Below are positions 18,585 to 24,629 of a stretch of DNA of 41,730 nt, piece by piece (within the stretch, counting starts at the first letter, position 1; each line of letters begins with the position of its first letter). Origin of the DNA: RUG14219 sp045538535 (GTDB lineage Bacteria > Cyanobacteriota > Vampirovibrionia > Gastranaerophilales > Gastranaerophilaceae); contig JAZSRN010000064.1 of assembly GCA_045538535.1 (NCBI GenBank), positions 1-41,730 of the forward strand, given 5' to 3'. The notes beneath the pieces were generated by a model that saw only the letters and a list, made by a program, of their open reading frames with translations, searched no databases and was not told the origin of the DNA. A program made the translations under genes and the position numbers.

Positions 18585-18887
18585 ATGTTACAAACAACAG
18601 GCGAAACAGCAAATAATACAAGCGGAAACGGGCAATTCGGCTCTTTGACTCGCAGAAGAAGAAATAATAAAAGAGATAACGAAAGATTTGTTTCTTCTGA
18701 AAATCTTGAAGATTATACATTTATCGGCAAAATGGACAGAAGAATGCGTTTCAACACCTCAAAAGACCCGATTTATTATGTATTTGATGTTATTGAAAAT
18801 CGACCAATGCACAAATTAGCAAAAGAATTTGTAAAAGATATTTTCAAAGATACTTGTAATTTTGTTTCTGGAATAATCGTTGGTTAA
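18585..18887 (+). CDS. Hypothetical protein (100 aa)
   Basis: No recognisable family. The first 35 residues are polar and disordered-looking with a basic RRRRNNKRDN patch. The remainder (from about residue 40) looks folded, with KDPIYYVFDVIENRPMHKLAKEF, and ends in a hydrophobic FVSGIIVG. A purine-rich GAGAAGAAAGAGAGCGAG leader precedes the ATG. A terminator about 90 nt downstream closes the transcript. The function is unknown. Confidence 0.6.
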   Translation: MLQTTGETANNTSGNGQFGSLTRRRRNNKRDNERFVSSENLEDYTFIGKMDRRMRFNTSKDPIYYVFDVIENRPMHKLAKEFVKDIFKDTCNFVSGIIVG

Positions 18888-18975
18888 TAATTAGGAAAAA
18901 GGAAAGAATTTAGTCGTTGAAAATCAATAGGAACAGTGAAAAAACAAAAAAGGAATTTAGGAAATAGGATAGCAT

Positions 18976-19004
18976 AAAACTCCCGATTGGGAGTTTTTAT
19001 TTTT
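18976..19004 (+). terminator. Intrinsic terminator
   Basis: AAAACTCCC, loop GATT, GGGAGTTTT, then a T-rich tail. It ends the plus-strand transcript of the 100-aa gene, and its A-run on the left may also stop the U32 peptidase transcript coming the other way. Confidence 0.85.
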
Positions 19005-20778
19005 AGCAATTTTTTATAACCATTTCGCAATTTTTGCAGTCGAATTCAAGTTTATATTTTTTGCCCTTTTCGTCAATCAAATAAAGTTTTTTAGGGCTTT
19101 TACACATATTGAAAGCGAATTTTAAACAATGTTTGGTGCGCATAAGTTCTTTATCGTTAAAATTGCCGGAACTTTCAACACTCATTTCTGTAACATTGCA
19201 GTTGCAATTTTGGTAAAATTCTTTTGCCGTTTGGTTGTGGATATTGCCTCGATAATCGATTTCTTTTTGTGGGAAACAAACATATTGCAAAGGTTTTTGT
19301 AAATCTCTTGGATAATTTTTTAAACGTTCTTGCATCAACAAATTTAAGATATCTCTTCTGTATTCGTTAATTTTGGCAATCGGAAGGAATGGTAAAGTGT
19401 TTGCGATTTCTATTCTATCGACGTAAAAATCACTTTCACCGGTTTTTTGAAGTTGATTAACGAAATTTTCTTTCATTTTTCCCGGATTTTTGGGCAATTC
19501 ATTTTCTGTAAGTTTGAGGGATATTTTATTTTTATTTTCATCAATAGCCGTTAAAATCCCGTTGTCGAAATTAAAATCAACTTTAATTTTGCGTTTGAAT
19601 TTTGTGTTTTCCAATTTTTTCAAAAATTCAAAATCTTGGTTGCGGTAAAGCTCAATGCCGATTTTGATATTATCCATTTTGTTTGGAAATATTTTATCAT
19701 CTTCAATTTTGTTTATCAAAAATCCTTCTAAATTATTTTTGTAAAAGAAACATAAACCATCTTGAGGGTTAAGTCGGATACTTGATTTTAGGGTGAAATA
19801 ATTTTTGCCTACGTAGTTAATTATTCCTATTTTTTCGCCACGCATTTTGGGGGTATCAAAGTTATAACAATCTTTTCTGGATTTAAGAAAATAGTCTGTG
19901 TAATTTCGATTAAAGGTTTTGTTAATATTTGGTTCAAGGTCTGTAAATATTTTGCCGGAGGAACTTTTTTGTGAATATTTGTCTAATTCATTGCGATAAT
20001 AGTAAATGACATTTTTTACATAGTTTTTGTCTTTCAAACGGCCTTCAACTTTGAACGATTTGACCCCTGATTTAATTAGTTTGGCCAAATGTTCGGATGC
20101 GTTGAAATCTTTAAGACTTAGAAGGTTTTTGTTTTTGGCCCAAAATTCTCCGTTTTCATCCATTAGTGAATATTTTTTTCTGCAAGGTTGCGCACATTCC
20201 CCTCTATTTGCCGACCGACCGCCGATAGAACAACTCAAGTAACACTGTCCGCTATAGCTTACACACAAAGCGCCATGGATAAATGTTTCAATTTCGCATG
20301 AAGTATTTTGGCAAATTTCTTCAATTTGTGACAAGTTCATTTCGCGTGCAAGAATTACTCTTGAAATTCCCAACTTGTCAAAGAATTGTGCTTTTTCTAA
20401 CGTTCGAGTATTGCATTGCGTACTTGCGTGCAGTGCAATAGGTGGAAGTTTTCCTTGTTTCGCAAGTTCAAAAATGCCCATGTCTTGGACAATAATTGCA
20501 TCAACTCCGATTTCATAGAGTTTATGAATAAGTTTGCACGCTTCATTTAATTCTTCATCGTTTAGAATTGTATTTATAGTTACGTGAACTTTTACATAAA
20601 ATTTGTGTGCGTAATCAACGATTTCTTTTATGTCTTCAATGGAATTTCCGACCGCTTTTCTTGCGCCGAAATTTGAAGCCCCGATGTATAGCGCATCACA
20701 TCCGGCATTAATTGCTGCGATTGCAGTTTCTTTGTCTTTTGCCGGTGATAAGAGTTCTGTTGTTTTATGTGTGTTCAT
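19003..20778 (-). CDS. U32-family peptidase (RlhA/TrhP-like)
   Basis: A 591-aa U32-family protein. The N-terminal barrel-like part starts ELLSPAKDKETAIAAINAG. The family signature lies at about residues 162-200: FIHGALCVSYSGQCYLSC and GGRSANRGECAQPCR, with Cys 172, 179, 183, 195 and 199. Well-studied U32 members (RlhA, TrhP, UbiU/V) use cysteines, in some cases an iron-sulfur cluster, for hydroxylation of RNA or ubiquinone. Classical 'collagenase' activity is doubtful for most. The length and C-terminal extension with further cysteines are closest to RlhA-like proteins, but the substrate is undetermined. It lies 21 bp downstream of the RNase P RNA on the same strand. Confidence 0.85.
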   Translation of the reverse strand: MNTHKTTELLSPAKDKETAIAAINAGCDALYIGASNFGARKAVGNSIEDIKEIVDYAHKFYVKVHVTINTILNDEELNEACKLIHKLYEIGVDAIIVQDMGIFELAKQGKLPPIALHASTQCNTRTLEKAQFFDKLGISRVILAREMNLSQIEEICQNTSCEIETFIHGALCVSYSGQCYLSCSIGGRSANRGECAQPCRKKYSLMDENGEFWAKNKNLLSLKDFNASEHLAKLIKSGVKSFKVEGRLKDKNYVKNVIYYYRNELDKYSQKSSSGKIFTDLEPNINKTFNRNYTDYFLKSRKDCYNFDTPKMRGEKIGIINYVGKNYFTLKSSIRLNPQDGLCFFYKNNLEGFLINKIEDDKIFPNKMDNIKIGIELYRNQDFEFLKKLENTKFKRKIKVDFNFDNGILTAIDENKNKISLKLTENELPKNPGKMKENFVNQLQKTGESDFYVDRIEIANTLPFLPIAKINEYRRDILNLLMQERLKNYPRDLQKPLQYVCFPQKEIDYRGNIHNQTAKEFYQNCNCNVTEMSVESSGNFNDKELMRTKHCLKFAFNMCKSPKKLYLIDEKGKKYKLEFDCKNCEMVIKNC

Positions 20779-20799
20779 TTTTCTTTTTCACTTAAAAAA

Positions 20800-21149
20800 A
20801 TAAAGTAGCTCATAAGCCGTGTTCTGTTTCTAAATAATCATCTGTCTGGTACGAGGATTGCTCCACGTCTCTAGCGATTTTTCGGGAGGAGACGGACAGC
20901 CTTTAAATCTCCCATTCAATCTTGCATTCGGTCGGGGTTTACCTAGCCGGTACCTCTCGATACCGCTGGTGAAGCTTTTAACTCACCGTTGCACCATCGC
21001 CTGTGAACAAATGTTCCATCGGCAGTCTACATTTCTGTGGCACTATCCACCGGTTCACACCGTCCGGAGTTTCTCCGGCGACCTGTCCTTGAATGCACGG
21101 ACTTTCCTCATTTGAGTTGTCTCAAACGCGATTATTCGACTACTTTATT
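20800..21149 (-). ncRNA. rnpB: RNase P RNA (bacterial type A)
   Basis: Read on the minus strand, the sequence has the universal 5' core GAGGAAAGTCCGTGC and the 3' core ACAGAACACGGCTTATGAGC, which pair to form P4. The two ends pair as P1 (AATAAAGTAG with CTACTTTATT). Internal GGTAAACCCC and AGACAGATGATTA elements also match. Size, about 350 nt, is usual. It is the catalytic subunit that trims the 5' ends of tRNA precursors. The T-run just after P1 may serve as terminator. It begins only 18 nt after the pilin stop codon upstream, so its promoter must lie inside that gene or it is processed from a longer transcript. Confidence 0.97.
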
Positions 21150-21167
21150 AAATTTTCAAAAATACAA

Positions 21168-21797
21168 TTAATCTTTTGATACCGAAGCGTTGATAGAAAT
21201 ATATTCAATAGCCTTGGTATCTGCGTCGTTAATTTTCATTCTACCATCGACTTTAACTTCAATTCTAAATCTGTCAAAGTTATCTGTTGAACATCCGGTA
21301 TCTGTTTGGTTGCAATTTGGTTCTTTATCTGCACCATTAACATCTACTGTGATAGTTTTATCGGTAGTATCTCCTTGCGTCCATTCAGGAATATACCAAG
21401 TCATTCCGTCTGTTGTTGTAAAACCATCAGTACAAGTACTTCCGATTTCTCTTTGGACATTTAATTTAGATTCAAAAAGTTCGCAAAACTTTTTGCTTTC
21501 GGTTGTGCCGTATTCTTCTCCATCAATATCGATAACCTTTTCGGTATAGTCAAAACCTATAGATGGATATATTGCGTCATCTCCGCCTACTACATCGGAC
21601 ATATCCGGATAATATAATTGATTATTAATTAACGAACTTACAATATTTTCTGTAGTATAGTACGCTTTTTTTATCATCATTTTGTTTTTATTAGGTTTGA
21701 TTTTCATAACGGCAGGTGTAACAACGGCCGTTAAAATCCCGATTACTGCTAATGCAACCATTAATTCTGTTAAAGTAAATCCTCTAAATTTTTTCAT
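21168..21797 (-). CDS. Type IV pilin-like protein (209 aa)
   Basis: The prepilin leader MKKFRG-FTLTELMVAL has Gly at -1 and Glu at +5, followed by a hydrophobic helix and a cysteine-containing globular domain. Near the C-terminus VDVNGADKEPN and DRFRIEV recall the DxNGxKxPN...DxF motif of the other pilins here, in a more divergent form. It is likely a pilin or pseudopilin subunit. AGGAAGG precedes the ATG, and a TTGAAA-17-TATTAT promoter lies upstream. RNase P RNA follows on the same strand after 18 nt. Confidence 0.83.
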   Translation of the reverse strand: MKKFRGFTLTELMVALAVIGILTAVVTPAVMKIKPNKNKMMIKKAYYTTENIVSSLINNQLYYPDMSDVVGGDDAIYPSIGFDYTEKVIDIDGEEYGTTESKKFCELFESKLNVQREIGSTCTDGFTTTDGMTWYIPEWTQGDTTDKTITVDVNGADKEPNCNQTDTGCSTDNFDRFRIEVKVDGRMKINDADTKAIEYISINASVSKD

Positions 21798-21846
21798 AAT
21801 CCAAAATCCTTCCTATTGGTTAGAATTTATAACTTATTACATAACC

Positions 21847-21875
21847 ATAATAACATATATTTTCCCAATTTTCAA
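21847..21875 (-). promoter_or_regulatory. Promoter for the pilin at 21168-21797
   Basis: Minus strand: TTGAAA (21875-21870), 17-nt spacer, TATTAT (21852-21847). The leader is about 45 nt. Confidence 0.65.
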
Positions 21876-21968
21876 TTAAAATAACAAAAATCTTTATAAA
21901 TTTACTAATAATGTACTTTTGTAAAAGTTTAGTAACAAAATAGCAAAATAATATATTTAGGGGATTTA

Positions 21969-22028
21969 ATGTCATATCAAATAGTTTACAATGCGAGATA
22001 TATAACTGTTGATAACACAGAGGGTTAG
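21969..22028 (+). CDS. Possible 19-aa leader peptide
   Basis: A short ORF with a strong AGGGG ribosome-binding site encodes MSYQIVYNARYITVDNTEG. Its last codons (GAG GGT TAG) double as the ribosome-binding region of the next gene, whose ATG begins 3 nt after this stop. That arrangement fits a translationally coupled leader peptide. No run of a single amino acid is present, so classical attenuation is not obvious. Confidence 0.45.
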   Translation: MSYQIVYNARYITVDNTEG

Positions 22029-22031
22029 TAT

Positions 22032-22484
22032 ATGGTCGATAACAGATCTGCCGGATTTTTCGGAATCGGTGGTGCCTTCAATTTTAAAAGCGGAGATATT
22101 TCAGGAACTGCAGCTAGAACCCAAGATGATAAAATGGGGCAAGGTGGAGAATATTTTGCGCAACAAAAAAGAGAAGAAGAAGAATATAATCAACAAGACA
22201 ATCAATATATGGACAGAAGCGCGATTTTGCGTGCAACCCTCAATTCGCTTGCGATGATGAACGTCGCAAATGTTATCAATGCCAAAAAACGTTCGCAAAA
22301 TCCGTCTGAAGAACAAAAGAAACTTGAGGCTTTGCGCAACAATCTTGAAGAACAGCATCAGCAAGAACATAGACAAAATCAACAAGAAAAGTTTGAAGAA
22401 AATGCAATAGATGAAAATGACCTTTTGGAAGAACAAATTGCAAAAGAATATAATGATTTTATTGATTTTGATGTCGAACGCTAG
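22032..22484 (+). CDS. Hypothetical glutamine/glutamate-rich protein (150 aa)
   Basis: No family recognised. The N-terminus SAGFFGIGGAFNFKSG is Gly-rich. A short hydrophobic stretch lies near residues 58-71 (ATLNSLAMMNVANV). The rest is highly charged and Gln/Glu-rich, probably a helical coiled coil (residues about 85-140). It lacks a signal peptide. Translation is likely coupled to the 19-codon ORF just upstream. The function is unknown; it may be lineage-specific. Confidence 0.6.
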   Translation: MVDNRSAGFFGIGGAFNFKSGDISGTAARTQDDKMGQGGEYFAQQKREEEEYNQQDNQYMDRSAILRATLNSLAMMNVANVINAKKRSQNPSEEQKKLEALRNNLEEQHQQEHRQNQQEKFEENAIDENDLLEEQIAKEYNDFIDFDVER

Positions 22485-22565
22485 TCTGAGTTAAAAGTAT
22501 TTATGTTCGAGATAATTGCTTGGTTTAAGAAGATTGAAGAATATTTAATGTTTTTTTAATAGTTC

Positions 22566-22594
22566 TTGTAATTTGTTAAAAAATTTGATATAAT
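22566..22594 (+). promoter_or_regulatory. Strong promoter ahead of the G11-tract ORF
   Basis: TTGTAA (22566-22571), 17-nt spacer, perfect TATAAT (22589-22594). The ATG at 22601 falls 6 nt after the -10 box, so the transcript is expected to start at or next to the start codon. Confidence 0.75.
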
Positions 22595-22600
22595 GGGTAT

Positions 22601-22756
22601 ATGGTAAATATGCTTATGGATAGTATGGACATAGATTTTATGGAAAAAGTCGGGGGTTCAAAATTGCCCAAAACCCTTGCTATGACTGTATTTGCGCCTA
22701 CGGGGGGGGGGGTAAATCCAAGCGTAGAGCGGGTTTACGCCCTATTGAGTGCCTAA
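22601..22756 (+). CDS. Putative leaderless ORF with poly-G tract (51 aa)
   Basis: An ATG placed exactly where transcription should start opens a 51-codon ORF, MVNMLMDSMDIDF..., with no similarity I recognise. It contains 11 consecutive Gs at 22702-22712. In the present frame it stops at 22754. If the tract had 12 or 9 Gs, it would continue for about 64 more codons, without a stop, to a TGA that overlaps the ATG of the pilin gene at 22902. It could be a phase-variable coding or upstream regulatory ORF, or only the structured leader of the pilin mRNA. That it encodes a protein is uncertain. Confidence 0.4.
   Translation: MVNMLMDSMDIDFMEKVGGSKLPKTLAMTVFAPTGGGVNPSVERVYALLSA
22702..22712 (+). repeat. 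Homopolymeric G11 tract
   Basis: Eleven uninterrupted Gs occur in an otherwise AT-rich genome. Tracts of this length are classic slipped-strand mispairing sites. A sequencing or assembly miscount is also possible. Confidence 0.8.
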
Positions 22757-22780
22757 AGCTCAGTAATATCAACGTTTTTA

Positions 22781-22811
22781 AAAGCCTAATTGTTATGCAA
22801 TTAGGTGCTTT
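22781..22811 (+). other. RNA hairpin in the pilin leader
   Basis: AAAGCCTAATTG pairs with CAATTAGG and GCTTT across loop TTATG, with a two-base bulge. No long T-run follows, so it is not a clear terminator. It lies 90 nt before the pilin start. Confidence 0.5.
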
Positions 22812-22901
22812 GTCATGCGGAAAATTCCCTCGCGGAAGTCCAAAAATTAATAAAATAAACAAGAGATATAGATGTACGAATAATAAGAAAGGAGTCAAAA
22901 A

Positions 22902-23015
22902 ATGACAAACAATAGTAAAAATCAAGAAGTAATTAGTTCTTCTGTCATCGCGCACTTGTTGCGCGATCTGTATTCACCGACAGCGTCGAAAAGAGATCGG
23001 GGCACGTGGGCCGCC
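22902..23015 (+). repeat. 114-bp in-frame insertion in the pilin leader
   Basis: ATGACA occurs at 22902-22907 and again at 23016-23021. Removing the 114 bp between the repeat starts would leave AAAGGAG...ATGACACATCGTGGA, a normal short prepilin leader (MTHRG). The segment contains an 8-bp hairpin, ATCGCGCA/TGCGCGAT (22947-22967), and encodes 38 codons without a stop. It resembles palindromic coding inserts such as Rickettsia RPEs in behaviour; the family identity is unknown. Confidence 0.5.
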
Positions 23016-23342
23016 ATGACACATCGTGGATTTACTCTAGCCGAGGTCCTAATCACCCTAGCAATCGTTGGAGTCGTAGCGGCGATTACTATGCCGGCAT
23101 TGATTGCGAATATTCAAGATAGAGTAAAGACCGCTCGTATCCAAAACATTACTCAAAAATTCGGTAAAGCAACGGATAAGATGAAATCACTTTCAACCTT
23201 AGGCGGTTATGCAACAACGATGGATTTTGTAAACGAACTACAAAAACACTTAAAGATTGCAAAAGTCTGCGCTAACCAACATCTAACCAAATGTTGGCCG
23301 ACAGATAAAGTAATCATAAACGACGAAGGCAAAGAATGGTAA
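22902..23342 (+). CDS. Type IV pilin-like N-terminal part (146 aa)
   Basis: This reading frame starts at an ATG with an ideal AAAGGAG ribosome-binding site. Its prepilin cleavage site, THRG-FTLAEVLI, lies 43 residues in, much further than in the other pilins of the window (5-9 residues). The extra 38 residues correspond to a 114-bp segment between two ATGACA repeats. After the hydrophobic helix comes a helical stretch (IQDRVKTARIQNITQKFGKATDKM) and two cysteines before the premature TAA. On its own it would be a truncated pilin that might still enter the membrane. Confidence 0.7.
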   Translation: MTNNSKNQEVISSSVIAHLLRDLYSPTASKRDRGTWAAMTHRGFTLAEVLITLAIVGVVAAITMPALIANIQDRVKTARIQNITQKFGKATDKMKSLSTLGGYATTMDFVNELQKHLKIAKVCANQHLTKCWPTDKVIINDEGKEW

Positions 23343-23375
23343 ATTTCTAAAACCACAACGGGTAAACAGTTAAAA

Positions 23376-24071
23376 ATGACAAACGATGACACCCATGAAT
23401 ACGGTGACACAGTAGGTATCGTAACTGCAGACGGCACCGCGATGATATTAACCTACAACGCAAAATGCGATATTGATGAAAAACCAGTGACTTGGTCAAA
23501 CAATCAATCCTCAACATCCGGTTGTGTAGCAGCGATATTTGATTGGAACGGCTCTAAAATGCCAAACAAACTATCCAATGACGTCATAACCTTCAACTCC
23601 GGTGGCCTAGGCTCCGCATGTGCTTTTGAAATTAATGGCGGATGTTTTAAAGCACCACAATTAGCAAACAAACCTCTTACTTATGCAGAATGTACTGCCC
23701 AAAAAGATGCCCTTGGCCTTGACTACTGTTACAATGGCAACGACTATTATGCTGGCGCAGCCTTAACCTGTGGCGGCAAAGCAAACATGGCAAGCATGGC
23801 AGATTTAGCGGCAATCGCAAGTGACATATACGGAACAACAATTGGAGAGTACCAAGACCTATCTAGCAGCGCTGGCAAGACCTATAGTGTTTCAATTGGC
23901 TCTAAGTACGGTTTCTCAGATGCGAATTCAGCGTCGTTTTGGGTTTGGTCTGGGCGTGAGACCAGTAGCAACGGCGCATACTACCGCTACTTCTACTCTA
24001 CGTACTCGAGCTGGTACAACTACAGCGGCCGAAACGGCAGCAGCGGCTTAGTGTTGTGTAAAGGTGATTAA
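23376..24071 (+). CDS. Lectin-like C-terminal part of the pilin-type gene (231 aa)
   Basis: This ORF begins at the first ATG after the stop; no convincing ribosome-binding site precedes it, so separate translation is doubtful. Residues 1 to about 95 finish the pilin-like globular domain. From about residue 100 (LTYAECTAQKDALG, then NDYYAGAALTCGGKANMASMADLAAIA) the sequence resembles the C-type-lectin-fold domains of DUF1566/FGE-type surface proteins. The end is rich in Tyr, Ser, Asn and Gly. It probably binds a ligand at the tip of a pilus-like fibre, if expressed as part of the full protein. Confidence 0.65.
   Translation: MTNDDTHEYGDTVGIVTADGTAMILTYNAKCDIDEKPVTWSNNQSSTSGCVAAIFDWNGSKMPNKLSNDVITFNSGGLGSACAFEINGGCFKAPQLANKPLTYAECTAQKDALGLDYCYNGNDYYAGAALTCGGKANMASMADLAAIASDIYGTTIGEYQDLSSSAGKTYSVSIGSKYGFSDANSASFWVWSGRETSSNGAYYRYFYSTYSSWYNYSGRNGSSGLVLCKGD
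23961..24047 (+). other. Candidate diversity-generating-retroelement variable region
   Basis: Of 29 codons in this stretch, 22 end in C (TAC, AAC, AGC, GGC, CGC, TTC), as expected when template AAC codons are diversified at their first two positions. It occupies the C-terminal ligand-binding part of a lectin-like fold, the usual place. The rest of the gene also favours C-ending codons, which weakens the argument. No template repeat or reverse transcriptase is in the window. Confidence 0.35.
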
Positions 24072-24110
24072 TTCGGTCATTTGATATGGATAAATAATTA
24101 ATATCGCGGA

Positions 24111-24130
24111 TGTTCTGTAACTACAGAACA
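24111..24130. repeat. 20-bp near-palindrome downstream of the lectin-like gene
   Basis: TGTTCTGTA, AC, TACAGAACA: a 9-bp perfect stem 40 nt past the stop. DGR variable regions often have a hairpin or cruciform shortly downstream, so its position is notable. It may equally be a simple 3' stem-loop. Confidence 0.55.
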
Positions 24131-24148
24131 ACATCGTGTAAAATAAAA

Positions 24149-24183
24149 AGCCCGTTACTTGCGTAACGGGTTAAATCTTTTTT
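24149..24183 (+). terminator. Intrinsic terminator
   Basis: AGCCCGTTAC, loop TTGC, GTAACGGGTT, followed by AAATC and six or more Ts. It ends the pilin/lectin operon. The remaining sequence to 24320 shows no gene or other clear signal. Confidence 0.9.
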
Positions 24184-24320
24184 GGAAGGTAGGAATAGGA
24201 ATATTTATACTCTCTCTTATTTAAACGTGTCTCGTGTTATTTAATGTTCTCTTGTATATATAAAGTATATATCAATATGACTATTTCAAAGATTACCCAT
24301 TTCGTTACAAAAATTAATAG

Positions 24321-24349
24321 TTGATTTTTTTTATGACTTGAGCTAGAAT
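24321..24349 (+). promoter_or_regulatory. Promoter for the 79-aa gene
   Basis: TTGATT (24321-24326), 17-nt spacer, TAGAAT (24344-24349), with a 40-nt leader before the ATG at 24390. Confidence 0.5.
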
Positions 24350-24389
24350 TAATTTTGCTGGGAATAGTTTATATAGTGGGTTATAAATA

Positions 24390-24629
24390 ATGTTAGTTTC
24401 GACAATTGCACATTTATCATCGCTAAATGCCGTTAATAATTTTGCGTATACAAATATCCAACATACTCAAAATATTACGGATAAAGCTTTCAAAGGTGAC
24501 ATGGAAAATTATGGTGCATTGCATCGTTATGAATTGAATACGACAAAAAACCTCATCAAAAATACTCTAATGTATAGGCTTGCGCAACAATTTGTTGACA
24601 AAACCAGAAATCTTGATTATTTCGCCTAG
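24390..24629 (+). CDS. Hypothetical protein (79 aa)
   Basis: No family recognised. The protein begins MLVSTIAHLSSLNAVNNF and is otherwise polar, without signal peptide or cysteines. A promoter-like sequence lies upstream, but the ribosome-binding site is weak (GTGGG, distant). Its stop overlaps the convergent end of the MFS gene by 4 bp. Coding status is moderately likely because the frame is clean and isolated between clear signals. Confidence 0.5.
   Translation: MLVSTIAHLSSLNAVNNFAYTNIQHTQNITDKAFKGDMENYGALHRYELNTTKNLIKNTLMYRLAQQFVDKTRNLDYFA

Larger units (their letters stand above)
22902..24071 (+). pseudogene. Pilin/lectin-like surface protein gene interrupted by an in-frame stop
   Basis: Both parts are in one frame and separated only by a TAA at 23340-23342 (GAA TGG TAA ATT TCT). 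Ignoring it gives a single protein of 389 coding positions: a 43-residue leader, the prepilin motif G-FTLAEVLITL, a pilin helix, the DWNGSKMPN...DVITF motif shared with other pilins here, and a C-terminal domain of C-type-lectin/DUF1566 style (FWVWSGRE, AYYRYFYS, ending LVLCKGD). No other disruption is present in 243 downstream codons, so the nonsense change is recent or is tolerated by readthrough or re-initiation. The gene is visibly richer in G+C and C-ending codons than its neighbours, suggesting transfer or special evolution. Confidence 0.75.

Noticed and set aside
22503..22559. 18-codon ORF (MFEIIAWFKKIEE...) after the Gln/Glu-rich gene
   Set aside because: It is amphipathic and toxin-like in style, but has no ribosome-binding site or other support.
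22640..22900. Possible cyclic di-GMP riboswitch in the leader of the pilin-type gene
   Set aside because: Hairpins are present, and such riboswitches often precede pilins, but I could not match the conserved GEMM core, so no riboswitch is claimed.
22698..22955. Minus-strand ORF of 85 aa across the poly-G tract
   Set aside because: It opposes the promoter and the pilin start, has no ribosome-binding site, and ends in a run of prolines that is merely the G tract read backwards.
23821..24051. Alternative-frame ORF over the candidate variable region
   Set aside because: It is the off-frame reading of the lectin-like domain and is low-complexity Thr/Ala; no start signal.
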